In this document: positions 43,036 to 54,683 of the stretch, piece after piece
How positions within the stretch are numbered: position 1 is the stretch's first letter
Layout: every line of letters starts with the position of its first letter
Origin: Symbiodinium kawagutii
Lineage: Eukaryota; Sar; Dinophyceae; Suessiales; Symbiodiniaceae
DNA length: 64,000 bases
Direction: 5' to 3'
NCBI GenBank assembly: GCA_009767595.1
Contig: VSDK01009627.1
Span: forward strand, 132,955-196,954
Made by a program: the position numbers and the translations under genes
Notes under the pieces: model-generated
What the model was told of the DNA's origin: nothing
Seen by the model: the letters and a program-made list of their open reading frames with translations, nothing else
The model's database searches: none

Positions 43036-43269
43036 TCCAGGGTCATTTGCCCGGGATGACCAGGGATGGCCAGAGATGAACAGTCTTAAGTTACATCTTA
43101 TATCATATATGGAGACACAAGTAGTAGGTCAGCAACCAGCACAATGAACAAGAAAACAACAACAACACCAGCAAAAGAGTGTGATAAAGAGAAAAACGCC
43201 AAGGGCAAACAACAACCAGAACAACACCACCAACAAAAAGAACAAAACACGTAAGAAAACCAGAAGCAG

Positions 43270-43430
43270 CAACAACAACAACAACAACAACAAGAAAAAC
43301 GATGGCAACAACAACAACAACCGCAACAGCAACAATTGCAACAACAACAACAACAACAACAACAACAAGAAAAACGATGGCAACAACAGCAACCACAACC
43401 ACAACCACAACCACAACCACAACACCACTT
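43270..43430. repeat. (CAA)n/(CCACAA)n microsatellite in an intron
   Basis: Interrupted CAA triplets, then a CCACAA hexamer run at about 43390-43425. Asn-, Thr-, Leu- and Val-only frames here are artefacts. Confidence 0.85.
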
Positions 43431-43895
43431 GGAACATCACTAACACCAACAATAACAAAGAAATCGGCAATGAATGGCAAGAGCAATAGGCAATTAATCG
43501 CAACCCACAAGAACCCACAACCAACCACAATCAACTAGAATAACTAAGAACTCAAAACAATCAACGGCAATCAACCACAGCATTCCTTGCCACTAACTAC
43601 CAAAGCAAGCATAGCCAGCCACAAACAAGCAACCACAACGAAGCATCGAGACCAACCAGCCAGCCAGCCAAAAGAGTTCAAGACCCACCCAAAGCTGACC
43701 ATCACAACTATCATGATTATAATACTTACTTGAAAGATGTCCAAAATGTTACCAGGTACTAGTATCCGAAGCTCCGGTGGGAACAAAAGGAAAACCGTTG
43801 AGAAAACATACAATACTACTACTTTTGGTTGGAAGCACAGAGGTGGAAGGGCATGGAAATAGTTATTATTAGGGCTCATTTTTCTAACCCCAGTC

Positions 43896-44888
43896 CACGT
43901 TATATCCCAACTTCTCGAAGAGGGCAAAGATTTGTTCTCTACCACCTCCTTGCGTATCTCTCCAGGATTCGTTCCACTTCTCACTAAGTGGTGTTTCGCC
44001 CTTCTTGTTGGCCATGAAAACCCTTCGAAGTCGACCGTAGATAGCAGAATCTGACAAAACAGGTGGGGGCTCATCATATAGTTCTACGGCAGAGTCCAAG
44101 GCATCCGACAAGGACCTCTTTGTACCAGTGGTTTCTGGACTTGGTGTGCCTGATTGCTCGTGGTGCAGCATTGAGGGGGTGGCAACTGCTGGTGCTTCCT
44201 CCTGAGGGGGTCGATACTTGGCAAGGGTGCTTCGTGCTCGTTTGTGCTCAGCAATTGTCTTGTCTAAGTCCATTTGGCCCTCAGGGGCTGCTGCATCTGG
44301 TGGGTTTGCTTGTGTAGCGCTGGAATCTGGCACCTCTTGATTAGGCGTTGATGCCATTTCATCATTGGATGCTTGCTGGGGTTCCGCTGCTTCAGTAGCA
44401 ATTACCTTTGCCACAGCACCTGGCACCTCCTCCTCTGTTCCCACCTCGGCTTTTGCGGCCTTGATTTGCTCAGGGGTTGCTGCCTGTGTTTCTTGTTCGG
44501 CAATCTGTTGTTCTTCTTGTGTCTCTGTGTTTTCTGCCACCCCTGTTGTAGAATCAGCTTCCACCTGTTCATTTGGCAGCATGGCAGGTTGTTCATCCAC
44601 CTGTTCATTTGGGGCCATGGCAGGTTGTTCATCCACCTGTTCATTTGGGGCCATGGCAGGTTGTTCATCCACCTCTTCATTTGGGGACATGGCAGGTTGT
44701 TCATCCACCTCTTCATTTGGGGGCATGGAAGGTTCATCAGAAAACTCCAGACCCTGCGCAGACTGCGCCGGCATCGCTGCAGGAAGCGGCTCTGCGAGAT
44801 TGGGTGAAGTCGGGACCTCATCCTCCATGTCTTCGGACTTGACCAGACGCTCTCGAATGGTGGCTGCTGCCTCCGGAGAAGGTAAGAA
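43896..44888 (-). CDS. Large acidic exon of the giant-element gene with 36-bp repeats
   Basis: About 330 codons from acceptor GGTTTTTAG. It starts FLPSPEAAATIRERLVKSED, followed by 4.5 tandem copies of a 12-residue unit (PNEQVDEQPAMA type, 44565-44740), a Glu/Ala-rich low-complexity region and a folded end: IYGRLRRVFMANKKGETPLS ... GREQIFALFEKLGYNV. I remember this last motif in the same repeated family. A GA donor at 43895 gives an in-phase join to 43035; the GT at 43888 does not. Confidence 0.65.
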
Positions 44889-44971
44889 CTAAAAACCGAA
44901 CAATGACAACCCTCTAAGAATGATGAATGATGTTGAGAGATCGCTGAAAAGGTTAGCAGTCATCACCTTGC

Positions 44972-45079
44972 CTGCTTAACAAAGAGGATTTGCAGATCAT
45001 CATCTGCCATGGTCTCCACAGGGTCGCTAGATGATGGGCCCCGAGCACCCGTTGAAGCTTCCAACTGCCGCTCTATCTC
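44972..45079 (-). CDS. Coiled-coil exon of the giant-element gene
   Basis: Acceptor CCAATGTAG; it encodes EIERQLEASTGARGPSSSD and DDDLQILFVKQ. It ends at a GC donor (GCAAGG) in phase 0 with the next exon. Its start continues the heptads of the exon at 45856-45903. Confidence 0.58.
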
Positions 45080-45855
45080 CTACATTGGCACCATGAGAAA
45101 TGATATAATATTGGCCATAAGTCTCACCTAATGGTTTGTGGCATTTGCACCAAAACTGAATTTTTCAATGCTCAACATTCAGATATATATGAGGCCGACA
45201 AAAATGGTTTGCCTAAGTAATGGTTGGGTCGCCCACTCTGTGTTTTCAATCTTGTCTGAGGTCAGAGCACCTAGCAGCATATTGAAATCGGATTTGTGAA
45301 AAAACCAATGACCATTGCCACCGCTATTCAAACAATAGTTTTGTTGTTCCTGAAGAGAGACATGCTTCGAGCTATAGCACCAACCTCACAAATCATGACT
45401 CAATAATTATGGATGTTTCCAGATTTGGTTCTATCATTTCTGATCGATCTGGCTAGATCCAATCTATTTAATATATGATTTGGGACGGCCAGCATTTAGT
45501 AGCATCACACACTGGACAACTTTCATTTTAGTTGTTTCAACTCTGGCATGGACCACTATATATGTTTGAATTTCCCACTCTCTATTGGATTCTATTGGGG
45601 GTGCAAGCGCTGTATTGAAACAACAACCGAACGAGGATTAAAGAGAGAGAGAGAGAGACAGAGTTTGTGTCAGCCAAATTCAAGAAAGCGGATTGAAGAG
45701 AGCCAAAGAAAGAGAAAATGAGAAACAATGGAAGGAAGACAATTAAGAGAAAAAGAAAGAGAACACAAATGAGAATGAGAGCGCAAGTGAAAGCCAAAAT
45801 GAAAATGAGGGTGACATCAAAATGAATTCTTTCCCGGGCAATGCGACCCCTGCTC

Positions 45856-45903
45856 CTGCAAACGTTCCAGCTCTTGCGTCAGCGCAGCTGGGTCAGGATC
45901 ATT
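45856..45903 (-). CDS. Short coiled-coil exon of the giant-element gene
   Basis: Encodes NDPDPAALTQELERLQ. The best in-phase end is a GA donor (CAG then GAGCAG), giving a continuous heptad pattern into the next exon. The 5' boundary is AATGGAG or an AG further upstream. Confidence 0.42.
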
Positions 45904-46313
45904 CTCCATTGGAAAGCTTTCTTGACTTACAAGAGCCATGCCCCGCGCCAATGTATGGCTGGAATTGGTTCTGCTTTCGAAGCTCATTTTGCCCACATCT
46001 ACGGCTAAAAGTAAGCCAAAATTCTCTACATCGATGGTGATAAGACATGATAAAAATGCATCAGCTAAGCGACAAACCGACGCAATTGGATGTCTGTTTC
46101 AAGCCTGTTTCGTGTGTTTTCGCCCGAATGCTGGCGATTTTCGCCCGAATGCTGCCGTTTTTCGCCTGAGTTTTTTCCAAGATTTTTGGAAATTTTCAAC
46201 ATTAGATGGCAAGAATGGAGCTGATATCCAGCTCTCAAACCTTTAATTTGCTCGTGCAAAAGCAAGTTCATGGTCCTTCTTTACCATGCTTATTTTGCAG
46301 ATTGGAAAAGGAC

Positions 46314-46451
46314 AGTACGGTAAGGACCTGGCAACTGGAGGAACTTAGAGGATCGGATGTATCCATAAACTGTCCACAGCTCAGCATCATCCCATGGATC
46401 CCCGGTTGGCATAGAAGACAGCAAGTCGATGATGCTCCGGTCAGGATCGGC
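46314..46451 (-). CDS. Exon of the giant-element gene
   Basis: Acceptor CCTACTCCCAG, donor GTCCTT. It encodes ADPDRSIIDLLSSMPTGDPW, then a helix-turn stretch (AELWTVYGYIRSSKFLQLPG). It follows the methyltransferase-like exons; phase 0 at both ends. Confidence 0.6.
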
Positions 46452-47267
46452 CTGGGAGTAGGAGCCACTTCGCTGGTTGTTTTGCTATTTCAACGATTAT
46501 CCTTCAAGAAAAAACCTACCCAGGAAAGCAGCTTGGGGCCCCCGAGGTGCCTTGAGGGGTGACTGTTTAGAACAACCTGATTTCCGAATCACTTTGAATA
46601 ACCTTCGTTCACCTTCGAAAGGGGTAAGATACAAGACGCTAAACCCAAATCTAACGCCGGTCCAATGATTTATCAAGCGCCTGGCTTACCTGAGAGAGAG
46701 ACATGTTGACTCAACTTGCCCCAAGTTTTGCTTCAAATTTGGCTACACCAATGAAATCATTTCGGAATTGAGCAATTTCACTTGTAAGGCTCAGCCAAAG
46801 AGGAATTGAGGGAGTCAGAAAAGACTGAACAAAGATTGGCTTGTTGAAACATGAGATCCTTGCCCTGGCCTGTCAAATTCGATCTTTGAATCCTTTTTAC
46901 TGGTTTTTGGTTGGGTCTAGGAAACCTAGGGTTGGGGGGGTCCAACTGGGGGTTTGCCTACCCTTATGTAATTCTTTAAGAAAACATAAATATACATATC
47001 ATATATATATTGTCACATCCTTTGGGATCGGTTTTCAAGCATGTCCAAAACAAACCCTGACCCTGACACACACTATTTGGATAGATGGCTTTGCGGACCA
47101 ACATGGACTAATTGTTCATTCATACCAACATTTTGGTCGGAAAGGACCCATCATCAGAAACTGGATTGCGAGAAATTACAGGACTAGCCAAACACTAGCC
47201 AACAGCCCAGGTCATGAACATCCCACGGGCCAATGGGGTGGCGACACACTGCCGGTGCCTCAAGGAC

Positions 47268-47337
47268 TGTGGGCTTGTGCTGTGAAAGGAAATCAGAACA
47301 TTCCAAGATCTTGCCAGCAAAGCGACATGGATAAAGC
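47268..47337 (-). CDS. Methyltransferase-like domain, last exon
   Basis: Begins with G after TTTCTCTGAG and reads LYPCRFAGKILECSDFLSQH in frame with the exon at 47716 if that exon uses a GA donor. The 3' end is set at the in-phase GTCCTT donor; another in-phase GT lies 21 bases further on. Confidence 0.55.
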
Positions 47338-47715
47338 CTCAGAGAAACCAGGGCGGTAGGCGTGGCTTGCTAGAAATAGAAGCCAGCGCCACCAAAACCA
47401 TGTATTGGACGTACATTGCAAGGAAATGTGGCCATTTATGGCTGCTACGTTTCCATCAAAAAGGTGATTTGTGGTGTGGTGTTCCATTGAAACACAACTC
47501 TCCCCAAAAGATTTGTTCTGATGACTCCAAAATTGGTGATTTGCTGTTGGTTGGAATGACAATGTAAGAATGTTGGAATTGCTTGGGAAAGACTTTGGCA
47601 CTTGACAGTTCTAGAAAGTCAACATGAAAAAAAAGAAAAATTCACTGACGGTGGAAAACTATGGACAGGGCAAAAGAAGGGAAACACGTTAATGACTGTA
47701 GCAAATCCTAGATTC

Positions 47716-47911
47716 TGTGTGGCCTTCAAATGCTTTGATCCTTTGTACCGGGTTTGGCCCGATCGGTCTTTGTACTTGTCACATGTTGGGGTCAAAGATT
47801 TATGAATGGCTTTCTGGATGCGACCCAAGTCCAGCAAGCGTATTCCCGGCGACGAGCTCCAAAGCAGCGTCCTTTTGAGGCACATGTGTCCATAAAGTTT
47901 CATCCACAACG
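47716..47911 (-). CDS. Methyltransferase-like domain, fourth exon
   Basis: Acceptor TATCGGCAAG. It encodes WMKLYGHMCLKRTLLWSSSP, LLDLGRIQKAIHK and KYKDRSGQTRYKGSKHLKAT. The KRT-LLWSS segment parallels the WRKRTRIATN box of the retrotransposon methyltransferase, a late motif of cytosine methyltransferase-like folds. In phase with 48107-48237 (A plus CG). Confidence 0.65.
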
Positions 47912-48106
47912 CTTGCCGATAGAAACCTCAAAGAACTTTGGTGTGGGAAGGCCCAATCAGGGATCAGCCCTATTCCAGATTGGGGTTCAAGATGATAACT
48001 ACCATCCCAAGTAAAGGGCACCCAATGAGGAGAGCATTAATGCATTGATAAATTGTACTTGTTGATTTTCCCCAGCACACAAACCAAAAATGGTAAGCCA
48101 AAGAAC

Positions 48107-48237
48107 TGATTCCCTTCCTCTTGAGTAGCGCCACCAGAGCACAGAACCGAGTGTGGCCGTTCAACAGGGAACTGCCAGGGTTCTCAAAAATTGGAACCCC
48201 CCCGCATGCGATGACGAGGATGGCTATCAACATACTC
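48107..48237 (-). CDS. Methyltransferase-like domain, third exon (ENP motif)
   Basis: Acceptor TTGCTGGCAG, donor GTTCTT. A hydrophobic strand (MLIAILVIACGGVPIF) leads into ENPGSSLLNGHTRF, at the place of the ENV motif of cytosine methyltransferases. The join to the exon at 49051 is one base out of phase with GT donors; a GC donor upstream at 49076 would fit. Confidence 0.62.
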
Positions 48238-48460
48238 CTGCCAGCAATCGATGCCAGCAACGTCTTTGGGTGTAGGAAATACTTTACAGTACTTTTACAT
48301 AAACTGCATTATCAAACATGTTTGTTTGTTGTAAAGTTTGGAATATATGAGAAAAAAATCTATTTGCAGTGATATATGAAAATTTTTCAGTGTATACAAT
48401 TCTGATGTAAAAAACTACAATAGAACGCACCTAGCCATAGTTGCCTCTAGAAGCTGCATG

Positions 48461-48462
<2 letters not shown>

Positions 48463-48505
<43 letters not shown>

Positions 48506-48568
48506 ACAATGACAACAACAACAACAACAAGAGCAACAAAAACAGCAACAACAACGACAACAACAATG

Positions 48569-48601
<33 letters not shown>

Positions 48602-48795
48602 GCAACAACAACAATGACAACAATGACAACAAGAACAACAACAATGACAACAACAACAAAAGCAACAAAAACAGCAACAACAACGACAACAACAATGACA
48701 ACAACAACAACAGCAACAACAACAATGACAACAACCACAACAACAACAACAACAACAATAACAACAACAATGACAACAATGACAACAACTAGAAA
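48463..48795. repeat. (CAA)n microsatellite, 330 bp, in an intron
   Basis: CAA triplets interrupted by TGA, GAG and CGA variants. It lies between the second and third methyltransferase-like exons. All long Thr, Leu, Cys and Val frames here are artefacts. Confidence 0.9.
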
Positions 48796-49050
48796 CATAT
48801 AACAAGAATGCAACAAGAACAGCAACAACAATCCCAGGTTGATTTCAGGGTTGGTAATGAAGAATGGGAATGCCATGAAGGTCGTTGAATCTTTTTTGGA
48901 AAACACATTGACCCTACACTTGTATCTTTTTTTTACAAAACGTGGCATGAGCAACCAATAAGGATAGCCAGAACAAGCATCATAATAAGTGTACCCATGA
49001 TTCACCACTGTTCATGTTTCACTGAAGCCCTCAACCAAGCCTGGCTGTAC

Positions 49051-49214
49051 CTTTGTTAGCCTTGTAGACTGCCAGCGAAATAGGGCATCCCATTGGCAGA
49101 AACTTGCTACGCTTTGTTGACCCCCTCGAGACCGAAACAAGCGTGCTGCAAGCTATCCCAAACATAGCGAGGAAGTCATCGAACCGGCTTTGAAGCACCA
49201 AGGTGCACGCAAGC
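49051..49214 (-). CDS. Methyltransferase-like domain, second exon (ACS loop)
   Basis: Acceptor CTGTGCCCAG, donor GTACAG. It encodes LACTLVLQSRFDDFLAMFGI, then ACSTLVSVSRGSTKRSKF, where the Cys-Ser loop stands at the position of the PC catalytic loop. Joins exactly in frame with the exon at 51011 (CT plus G). Confidence 0.65.
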
Positions 49215-49509
49215 CTGGGCACAGTGGCGCGTTGGCAGAGGCACGCTGCGCGGGCCGAGTGAGGAAAGCTGAAGAATGGTCCAGCCCAGCCAATCTCCCA
49301 ACATAAGTTACACATGATTGAAAACATAATCACAGAGATAAACTTAAACAATAAGTCTGTTGATCCTGGTGCCCTGAATGACCAATGGTAAGCGTGTCGA
49401 TTATGGAGGCTTGTTTCGCAACCGCTAAACGCGTCGAGTCCTGTTTCATGAACAAGAAGCTGCGTCATTTTAGAATGTCCAGGACAATCAAAAAAAATCA
49501 TGTCATGTA

Positions 49510-49950
49510 TGTGTGTTTTTATGTATGTATGTTTACATATAAATTTTTATATAAATATAAAACAATATATATGTATATTTATATATATATTATTTGTATG
49601 TATGTGTATGTATGTACATAAATATATACATGTATGTATCTATGTATGCATGCGCACAGAGCCTTTTTCAACGACGTCCCAAATGTCTTTTTTGTGGGAT
49701 CCAAAAACAATCTTTGGGACATCGTTTCAAATGGTATATATATAATAGTGTATGTATGTATGTATGTATGTATGTATGTATGTATGTATGTATGTATGTA
49801 TGTATGTATGTATGTATATATATATGTAAATTTTGTATGTAAATATATATATATATGTAAATTATGAATGTATGTATGTATGTATGTATGTATGTATGTA
49901 TGTATGTATGTATGTATGTATGCATGTATGTATGTATGTATGTGTAAGTA
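49510..49950. repeat. (TATG)n and (TATA)n microsatellites in an intron
   Basis: Long uninterrupted GTAT runs at about 49750-49815 and 49868-49940, with shorter ones around. Tyr/Val/Cys/Met and His/Thr/Tyr/Ile frames are artefacts. Confidence 0.9.
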
Positions 49951-51010
49951 GGGCAAACGGTTTGAATTTGATTTCTTCAACTCATTCAAATACATACGTA
50001 TGTATGCCTATGTATTTTTTTAGATTTATGATGTATCTATGCATACAGGTACTGTATATTGTTGTATATATGTGCATAACATGTACGGGGCAATGAAAAC
50101 AACACCCATGATGGACATCACCATCATTCTTGAATATCATTGGTCAACCGAAGCCATTCTGCACCACCACCACGATCAACCAACAGTAGGAGCCACCATC
50201 AGCCATTCTTTAGCCATCATCCAACAATAAAGGCCCTACAGTCACACTAATCACCAAACTCTTGACACATGATCAACCAACAATGACTATTACCTCAAGC
50301 AATTATCAATTCACAAGAACCAGGAACAAAACCATCGTCAGCCAAGCATAACCATTACCAACTTATATTATATGTTTGCAAAACAGCCCCAACCATGATT
50401 GACCATTCAGTAGCAACCGCCGTCACCAAGCACTGTTCCCCACTACCAGCCCACAAAAGCCAATAACCCTTCGTGAACATAATCAACCCATGATTAAACA
50501 AACTATCACCAACCATTGCTGCATCATAAGTAATAATGTATATAGTATAGGCATAGTGAAAAACAAAGCCATCACAAGGGATGGTTATTCTATTTGGCCA
50601 CAGTTCCTATCAGCATCATTCTTGCGGGGCATTACCACTCAACAGTCAAAAAACCCATCCTCAATCATTAAAAACCCGGGCTATGCCCATCATCAGCCAT
50701 TGTGAGCCGCTATCAACCAAACATAGTAACCATCATCACCATCGACAACCATCGCATTCTGAATTTATATTGAAGGATATTTTGTTGATAAGAACCCCCA
50801 GCACCTATTCAAAAACTTTCAACAATACCTTGTTTGAACCATCAGGCATAACTAACCTTTATCCATCAGCAATGACCATCCATCAAAGTTGTGATGGTGG
50901 ATGTCTGTAATAATGCTAACACCACTGATGAGATCACAGAGCGGAGGTCCAATAACAGCCATTTACTTACCATTCAGCAACTACCCCAAAGTAATCCGTT
51001 GCAAAGAAAC

Positions 51011-51190
51011 AGGAAGCCAGCGCTAGTGTTCATGTCCATAGCATTGTTGGTTTGGCGATTATCCCCCACATCGTACGTTGAATCGAAGGCCGCTGATTGC
51101 ATCCCAAGGCCATGGGCCAGTTTGGCAATCCTTGCAGCCCCTGCGTAAAACTCCAGCATCTCATACTGATGGGAATCCAAATCGACCAGA
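51011..51190 (-). CDS. Methyltransferase-like domain, first exon (SAM-binding loop)
   Basis: Acceptor CTACACGAG; one base completes the codon from 51539. It encodes MLEFYAGAARIAKLAHGLG, a FxGxG-type SAM loop, followed by AAFDSTYD with an acidic residue after strand 2, then NNAMDMNTSAGF. The match to the motif-I region of cytosine-methyltransferase-like folds (E-F-x-A-G-x-x-R) is clear by eye. Confidence 0.68.
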
Positions 51191-51538
51191 CTCGTGTAGC
51201 CCAAGCAAAGGATCGTAACAATGAAGACCTTGGTGTAGCTGTTCGGGGTTCTGGTAGCTAACTATGGGGCATGTCAAAATTTTTCCAATGAACATTTCAG
51301 TTGAGATACTTTGGGGGCATCGAGCCAAAGCAATCGCCGAAGGATACGGTCCAGTTTTGGGTGCATGGGCGGGCACTCGTCTAATGCCATGTTCCGGCAC
51401 CAAACGCTGGAGAACACAGATCGGTCGATGTTCAATCAAACTTGACCCCAAATCTGCAATGGTTGAAGCCGTGTACATAATGTATAACATATAATATATA
51501 CATAATGTATAATATACATACACTTTACCAGGAAAGCA

Positions 51539-51663
51539 TAGTAGCCGACATGCGTTGGTGGAAAAACTGGCCAGGCTGGCTTCGATGCTCCTCCTTGACG
51601 GTGCCATCATGGATGTACCGGCCCAAGTAAGGCGGAAGCCTCTTCCGCTTTGCCGGCATGTAC
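51539..51663 (-). CDS. Exon of the giant-element gene upstream of the methyltransferase part
   Basis: Acceptor TCTCTTCCAG, donor GTAAAG. It encodes YMPAKRKRLPPYLGRYIHDG and a basic, Gln-rich end. Both junctions keep frame: upstream via a GC donor, downstream via GT. Confidence 0.62.
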
Positions 51664-51871
51664 CTGGAAGAGAAGTGGCTTCCATCAAGGATATCTAGAA
51701 TTTAATTGAGAGAAAACCGAGAAGAGACGACGCTAAACCTGTCAAACCCCAAAAGACATACTTAGCATGTGGGCTGGCGATGAGCTCCCTGTGATAAATG
51801 TATCCTATGTAGTATTTTTTAGAGGGCATGATTCCAGGTCATTTAGCTAGATGACCATACCTGAAACTTGC

Positions 51872-52048
51872 CTGGGCGCTAGGATAGGTTGGACTGGGCA
51901 AACCGCGTTGACTTTCTTAAGATGCATTAGTCCATTCTCAAAGGATTCGGAACGGTCACAAGCTCTTTCGTCCAATTTTCCCTCCCAGCGATGTGACATT
52001 GCGCTAGGTTCTGTGACATGTTCCTTCATGCCAACACATGACAACTTG
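51872..52048 (-). CDS. Exon of the giant-element gene
   Basis: Encodes SCVGMKEHVTEPSAMSHRWE and a Lys/Asp-rich helix, ending at a GC donor (GCAAGT) that restores an Arg codon with the next exon. The 5' acceptor (ACGGCAG) does not fit the phase of the exon at 52498, so a small exon may be missed. Confidence 0.48.
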
Positions 52049-52497
52049 CTGCCGTTGGTATTGTTAGGCAATGGAACCGACAGCGGAAAGCATGTTTTGA
52101 ACCAAGTCTGTTGAGAATCTTTAATTCCGAACATTGATTGGTTGAAGTGGTGCTGTGGCTCCCCATGCCTATGCCCAACGAACATATTGCAAGAACCCCC
52201 AGGACTTGAACGGTATCAGATTGCTTACAGCTCAGTCAATGTCCATGGCCACCTTACCTTGGCAAGCGGCTAGCAGTAGGCAAAGCAGCTGAGACAAAAT
52301 ATGGAAAACTTCGCACACTTTATTGAAGATAGACTACATAGTATGCAACCTATCATGTTCTGGTTTAACATGAAACACTTCGGTGGGCTACGGAGCAGAC
52401 ATTGGAAACCCAAACCAGCACAAAAAAAAACAAATTCTTTTACTTGGTAAACAAAGTTTTGCAAAAAAACAAAATAACTTAAAAGAAAACAAGATAC

Positions 52498-53796
52498 GCT
52501 TCACATGCTCCAAGGCCAAAAAATCAGGAACGCAACTCTTGAAGAAGCCTTGGAGATCATGAGGAGGGGTGGAACACTCCTTCTGCTTCTTCATGCAAAA
52601 GTCCCAAAATGGAACCTGGCATCCGGAAAACCTCACTTTGTAAAACTCAAGTTGTTTACTACCAGCTGGATTAAAACAGGGGGTCTGAACCAAAATTTTT
52701 GACAACACCAGGATGGCCTCCATTGATGCAGGTCGGCGAAAGTTGGCGCTGACAATGGTCTCAAAGGTCGCTTTGATGATGTTCCAACGGGTAAGGGAAG
52801 GTTCTGTGAATGGAGGAAACCGGCGAGCGAAACTCGCCTTCTCACCATCTGGCCCTTGTCCACGTTTGCGGGTTTTCTTGGCAACAGTACCATCATCAGC
52901 AGGAGCGGCTTCATTGCCTTCAGTCACAGGCGCTGCTCCGGTGGGATCATCCTTTGCTCCTTTAACCTCCTCTCCATCAGGCTTCTCTGCCAAGCGCTTC
53001 TTCCTGCCAATGGCCTTTGCCTTGGCCTTTGCTTTGCTTGAAGGTTTCGACTTTGCTTTTGCCTTGGCCTTGGCCTTTGCTTTGGCCAAAGCCTTCTTTG
53101 CCACTGCAGCCTCCTTCTCTGCTTTCTTCGCTGCCATGTTGGCTTCCTTCAAAGCCTTGGCTTTGGCTTTTGCTGTTGCTTTCTTGGCAGCCGCTTTGGC
53201 CTTGCTCTCCAATGCCTTTTGTTTCTTTTTGGCAGCTTGGGCCTTTCGACCCCTCAGCGGTTGCTCAGCCTCCATGCGATCTCTCTCAGCGATTTGTTCA
53301 TGATGGCTGATCTGGCCATCAGCACCGAAAAGGTCTACCTCTCCTTCCTCTATGTCGTTGCCACCGGTGTCCACCACATCAACATCCTCACGGATGCCCT
53401 TCTCAGCTTCTTCCTCAGGGCTGTCCAACAAAGTGTCCGGAACTTCTTGCGCTGGGGCAGCAACCTCAACTTCCTGGGCTGGGGCTGCTTCAGTCACTTC
53501 AGCTTCCTGGGCTGCGGCTGCAACCTCAGCTTCCTGGGCTGGAGGAGCAACCTCAACCACCACAACGTCGCTGTCACTAGGTGAGGGAGGAGGGCGGCTG
53601 GTGCGATGAAGGGCTGGTTTCTCGATGTGTGAGACCACAGGGGCGATGTTTGGAGGATTCTCTTGCCACTGCTTTGCCAATGGTGAAGGGTCATAGGGAA
53701 GGGTATCATTCTCTGGGCCACCAAAAGGCACGGATACGGATGGGGGCTGCAAGGGCCTTGCGCACCGCTGCAACTCCAAGCGCTTCCTCAGATTGG
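52498..53796 (-). CDS. Large exon: acidic and Lys/Ala-rich (H1-like) region
   Basis: Acceptor TTTTTGGATAG, donor GTATCT. In order: NLRKRLELQRCARPL; a Pro/Ser linker; Glu/Ala/Val repeats (PAQE-AEV type); an acidic stretch; then about 110 residues of Lys/Ala (AKAKAKAKAKSKPSSKAKAK) like histone H1 tails, suggesting DNA or RNA binding and nuclear location; then a folded part with RRFPPFTEPSLTRWNIIKAT and CQVPFWDFCMKKQKE. About 70 bases near 52640-52705 could be a small in-frame intron. Confidence 0.65.
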
Positions 53797-53857
53797 CTAT
53801 CCAAAAACAAATGTTAAGAACCATTGGCCTACAATGGCAAAAGGGATAATTATAAAC

Positions 53858-54523
53858 ACAAAGCAATGTGCTCAGCAAAGCACAGTGACTTGATGGCTTC
53901 AATCCGTGCACGAACTGTTGTCAGGTCCATCCCACCATCGCCCTTTGACTGAGTGCAACTCGAAGCTGCCACTGGCGATTCAATCACCACCACTGGTCTT
54001 TCAGGGGTTTGTTCAATCTCAGTCGGGGTGATCGCAGAACTAAGCTGGCTATCATTGCCAGGAGCAGTCGGACCATTGGAAGCCATAGTCACTTCTTCAG
54101 CAGCAACAGTTGGACCCACCATCTCAACCACATCTCCATTGGCATTTGTCATGGGGAAGGGCTCGTAATCAGGGCCTTCTGAAGGAAGCGGCGGTAAGGC
54201 TTGGGGTGGCACTTCTTCTGGGGCTGGCTCACAGGGTGGCTCTGCATCATCCACATCATCCAATGGAAGGTCTTCAAGTGAACCATACGAATCCTCAGGG
54301 ATTTGGGAATCTCGAAGCGGTTGAACAGGTAAAGCCATTTGCTCAGGTTGCTCGGAGGCCAGCAACTCTTCCAGTGAGGGTGCCGGATGATCAGGATCAT
54401 CAACACCCCTTTGCTTGCGAACAACAGGCCAGTGCTCAGCAATGAACTCATAGAGCTTTCTGACCAAAGGATCCTCAGGTCGGTGAAGGGCGTCCAAGAA
54501 AAACTTGTTCAAGAACAGCATTA
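53858..54523 (-). CDS. Acidic N-terminal exon of the giant-element gene
   Basis: Acceptor TGCATTACAG. It encodes NKFFLDALHRPEDPLVRKLY and AEHWPVVRKQRG, then 150 residues rich in Glu, Pro and Asp with little order, ending in a helix (ARIEAIKSLCFAEHIAL). A GTTTAT donor at 53857 gives an in-frame helix into the next exon. Confidence 0.6.
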
Positions 54524-54683
54524 CTGTAATGCAGCAACAGCAACATACTCAACAGGTACGGGATGGAAGTGCCAACAGGGAAAAACTAAACACAAAAGAA
54601 ATTCAGAAACAAGGAGAAAACATAATTTATCAAATACGAGTTAAATACCATCCCAGAAAGCAACTAAGAGAATCAACAAAAAC

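Noticed and set aside
48180..48215. GGTTCTCAAAAATTGG as another MITE arm
   Set aside because: It is the antisense of the ENP-motif codons in a methyltransferase exon and has no partner arm.
48431..49008. Long open frames of Thr, Leu, Cys or Val on both strands
   Set aside because: They are produced entirely by the (CAA)n microsatellite and are open in every frame.
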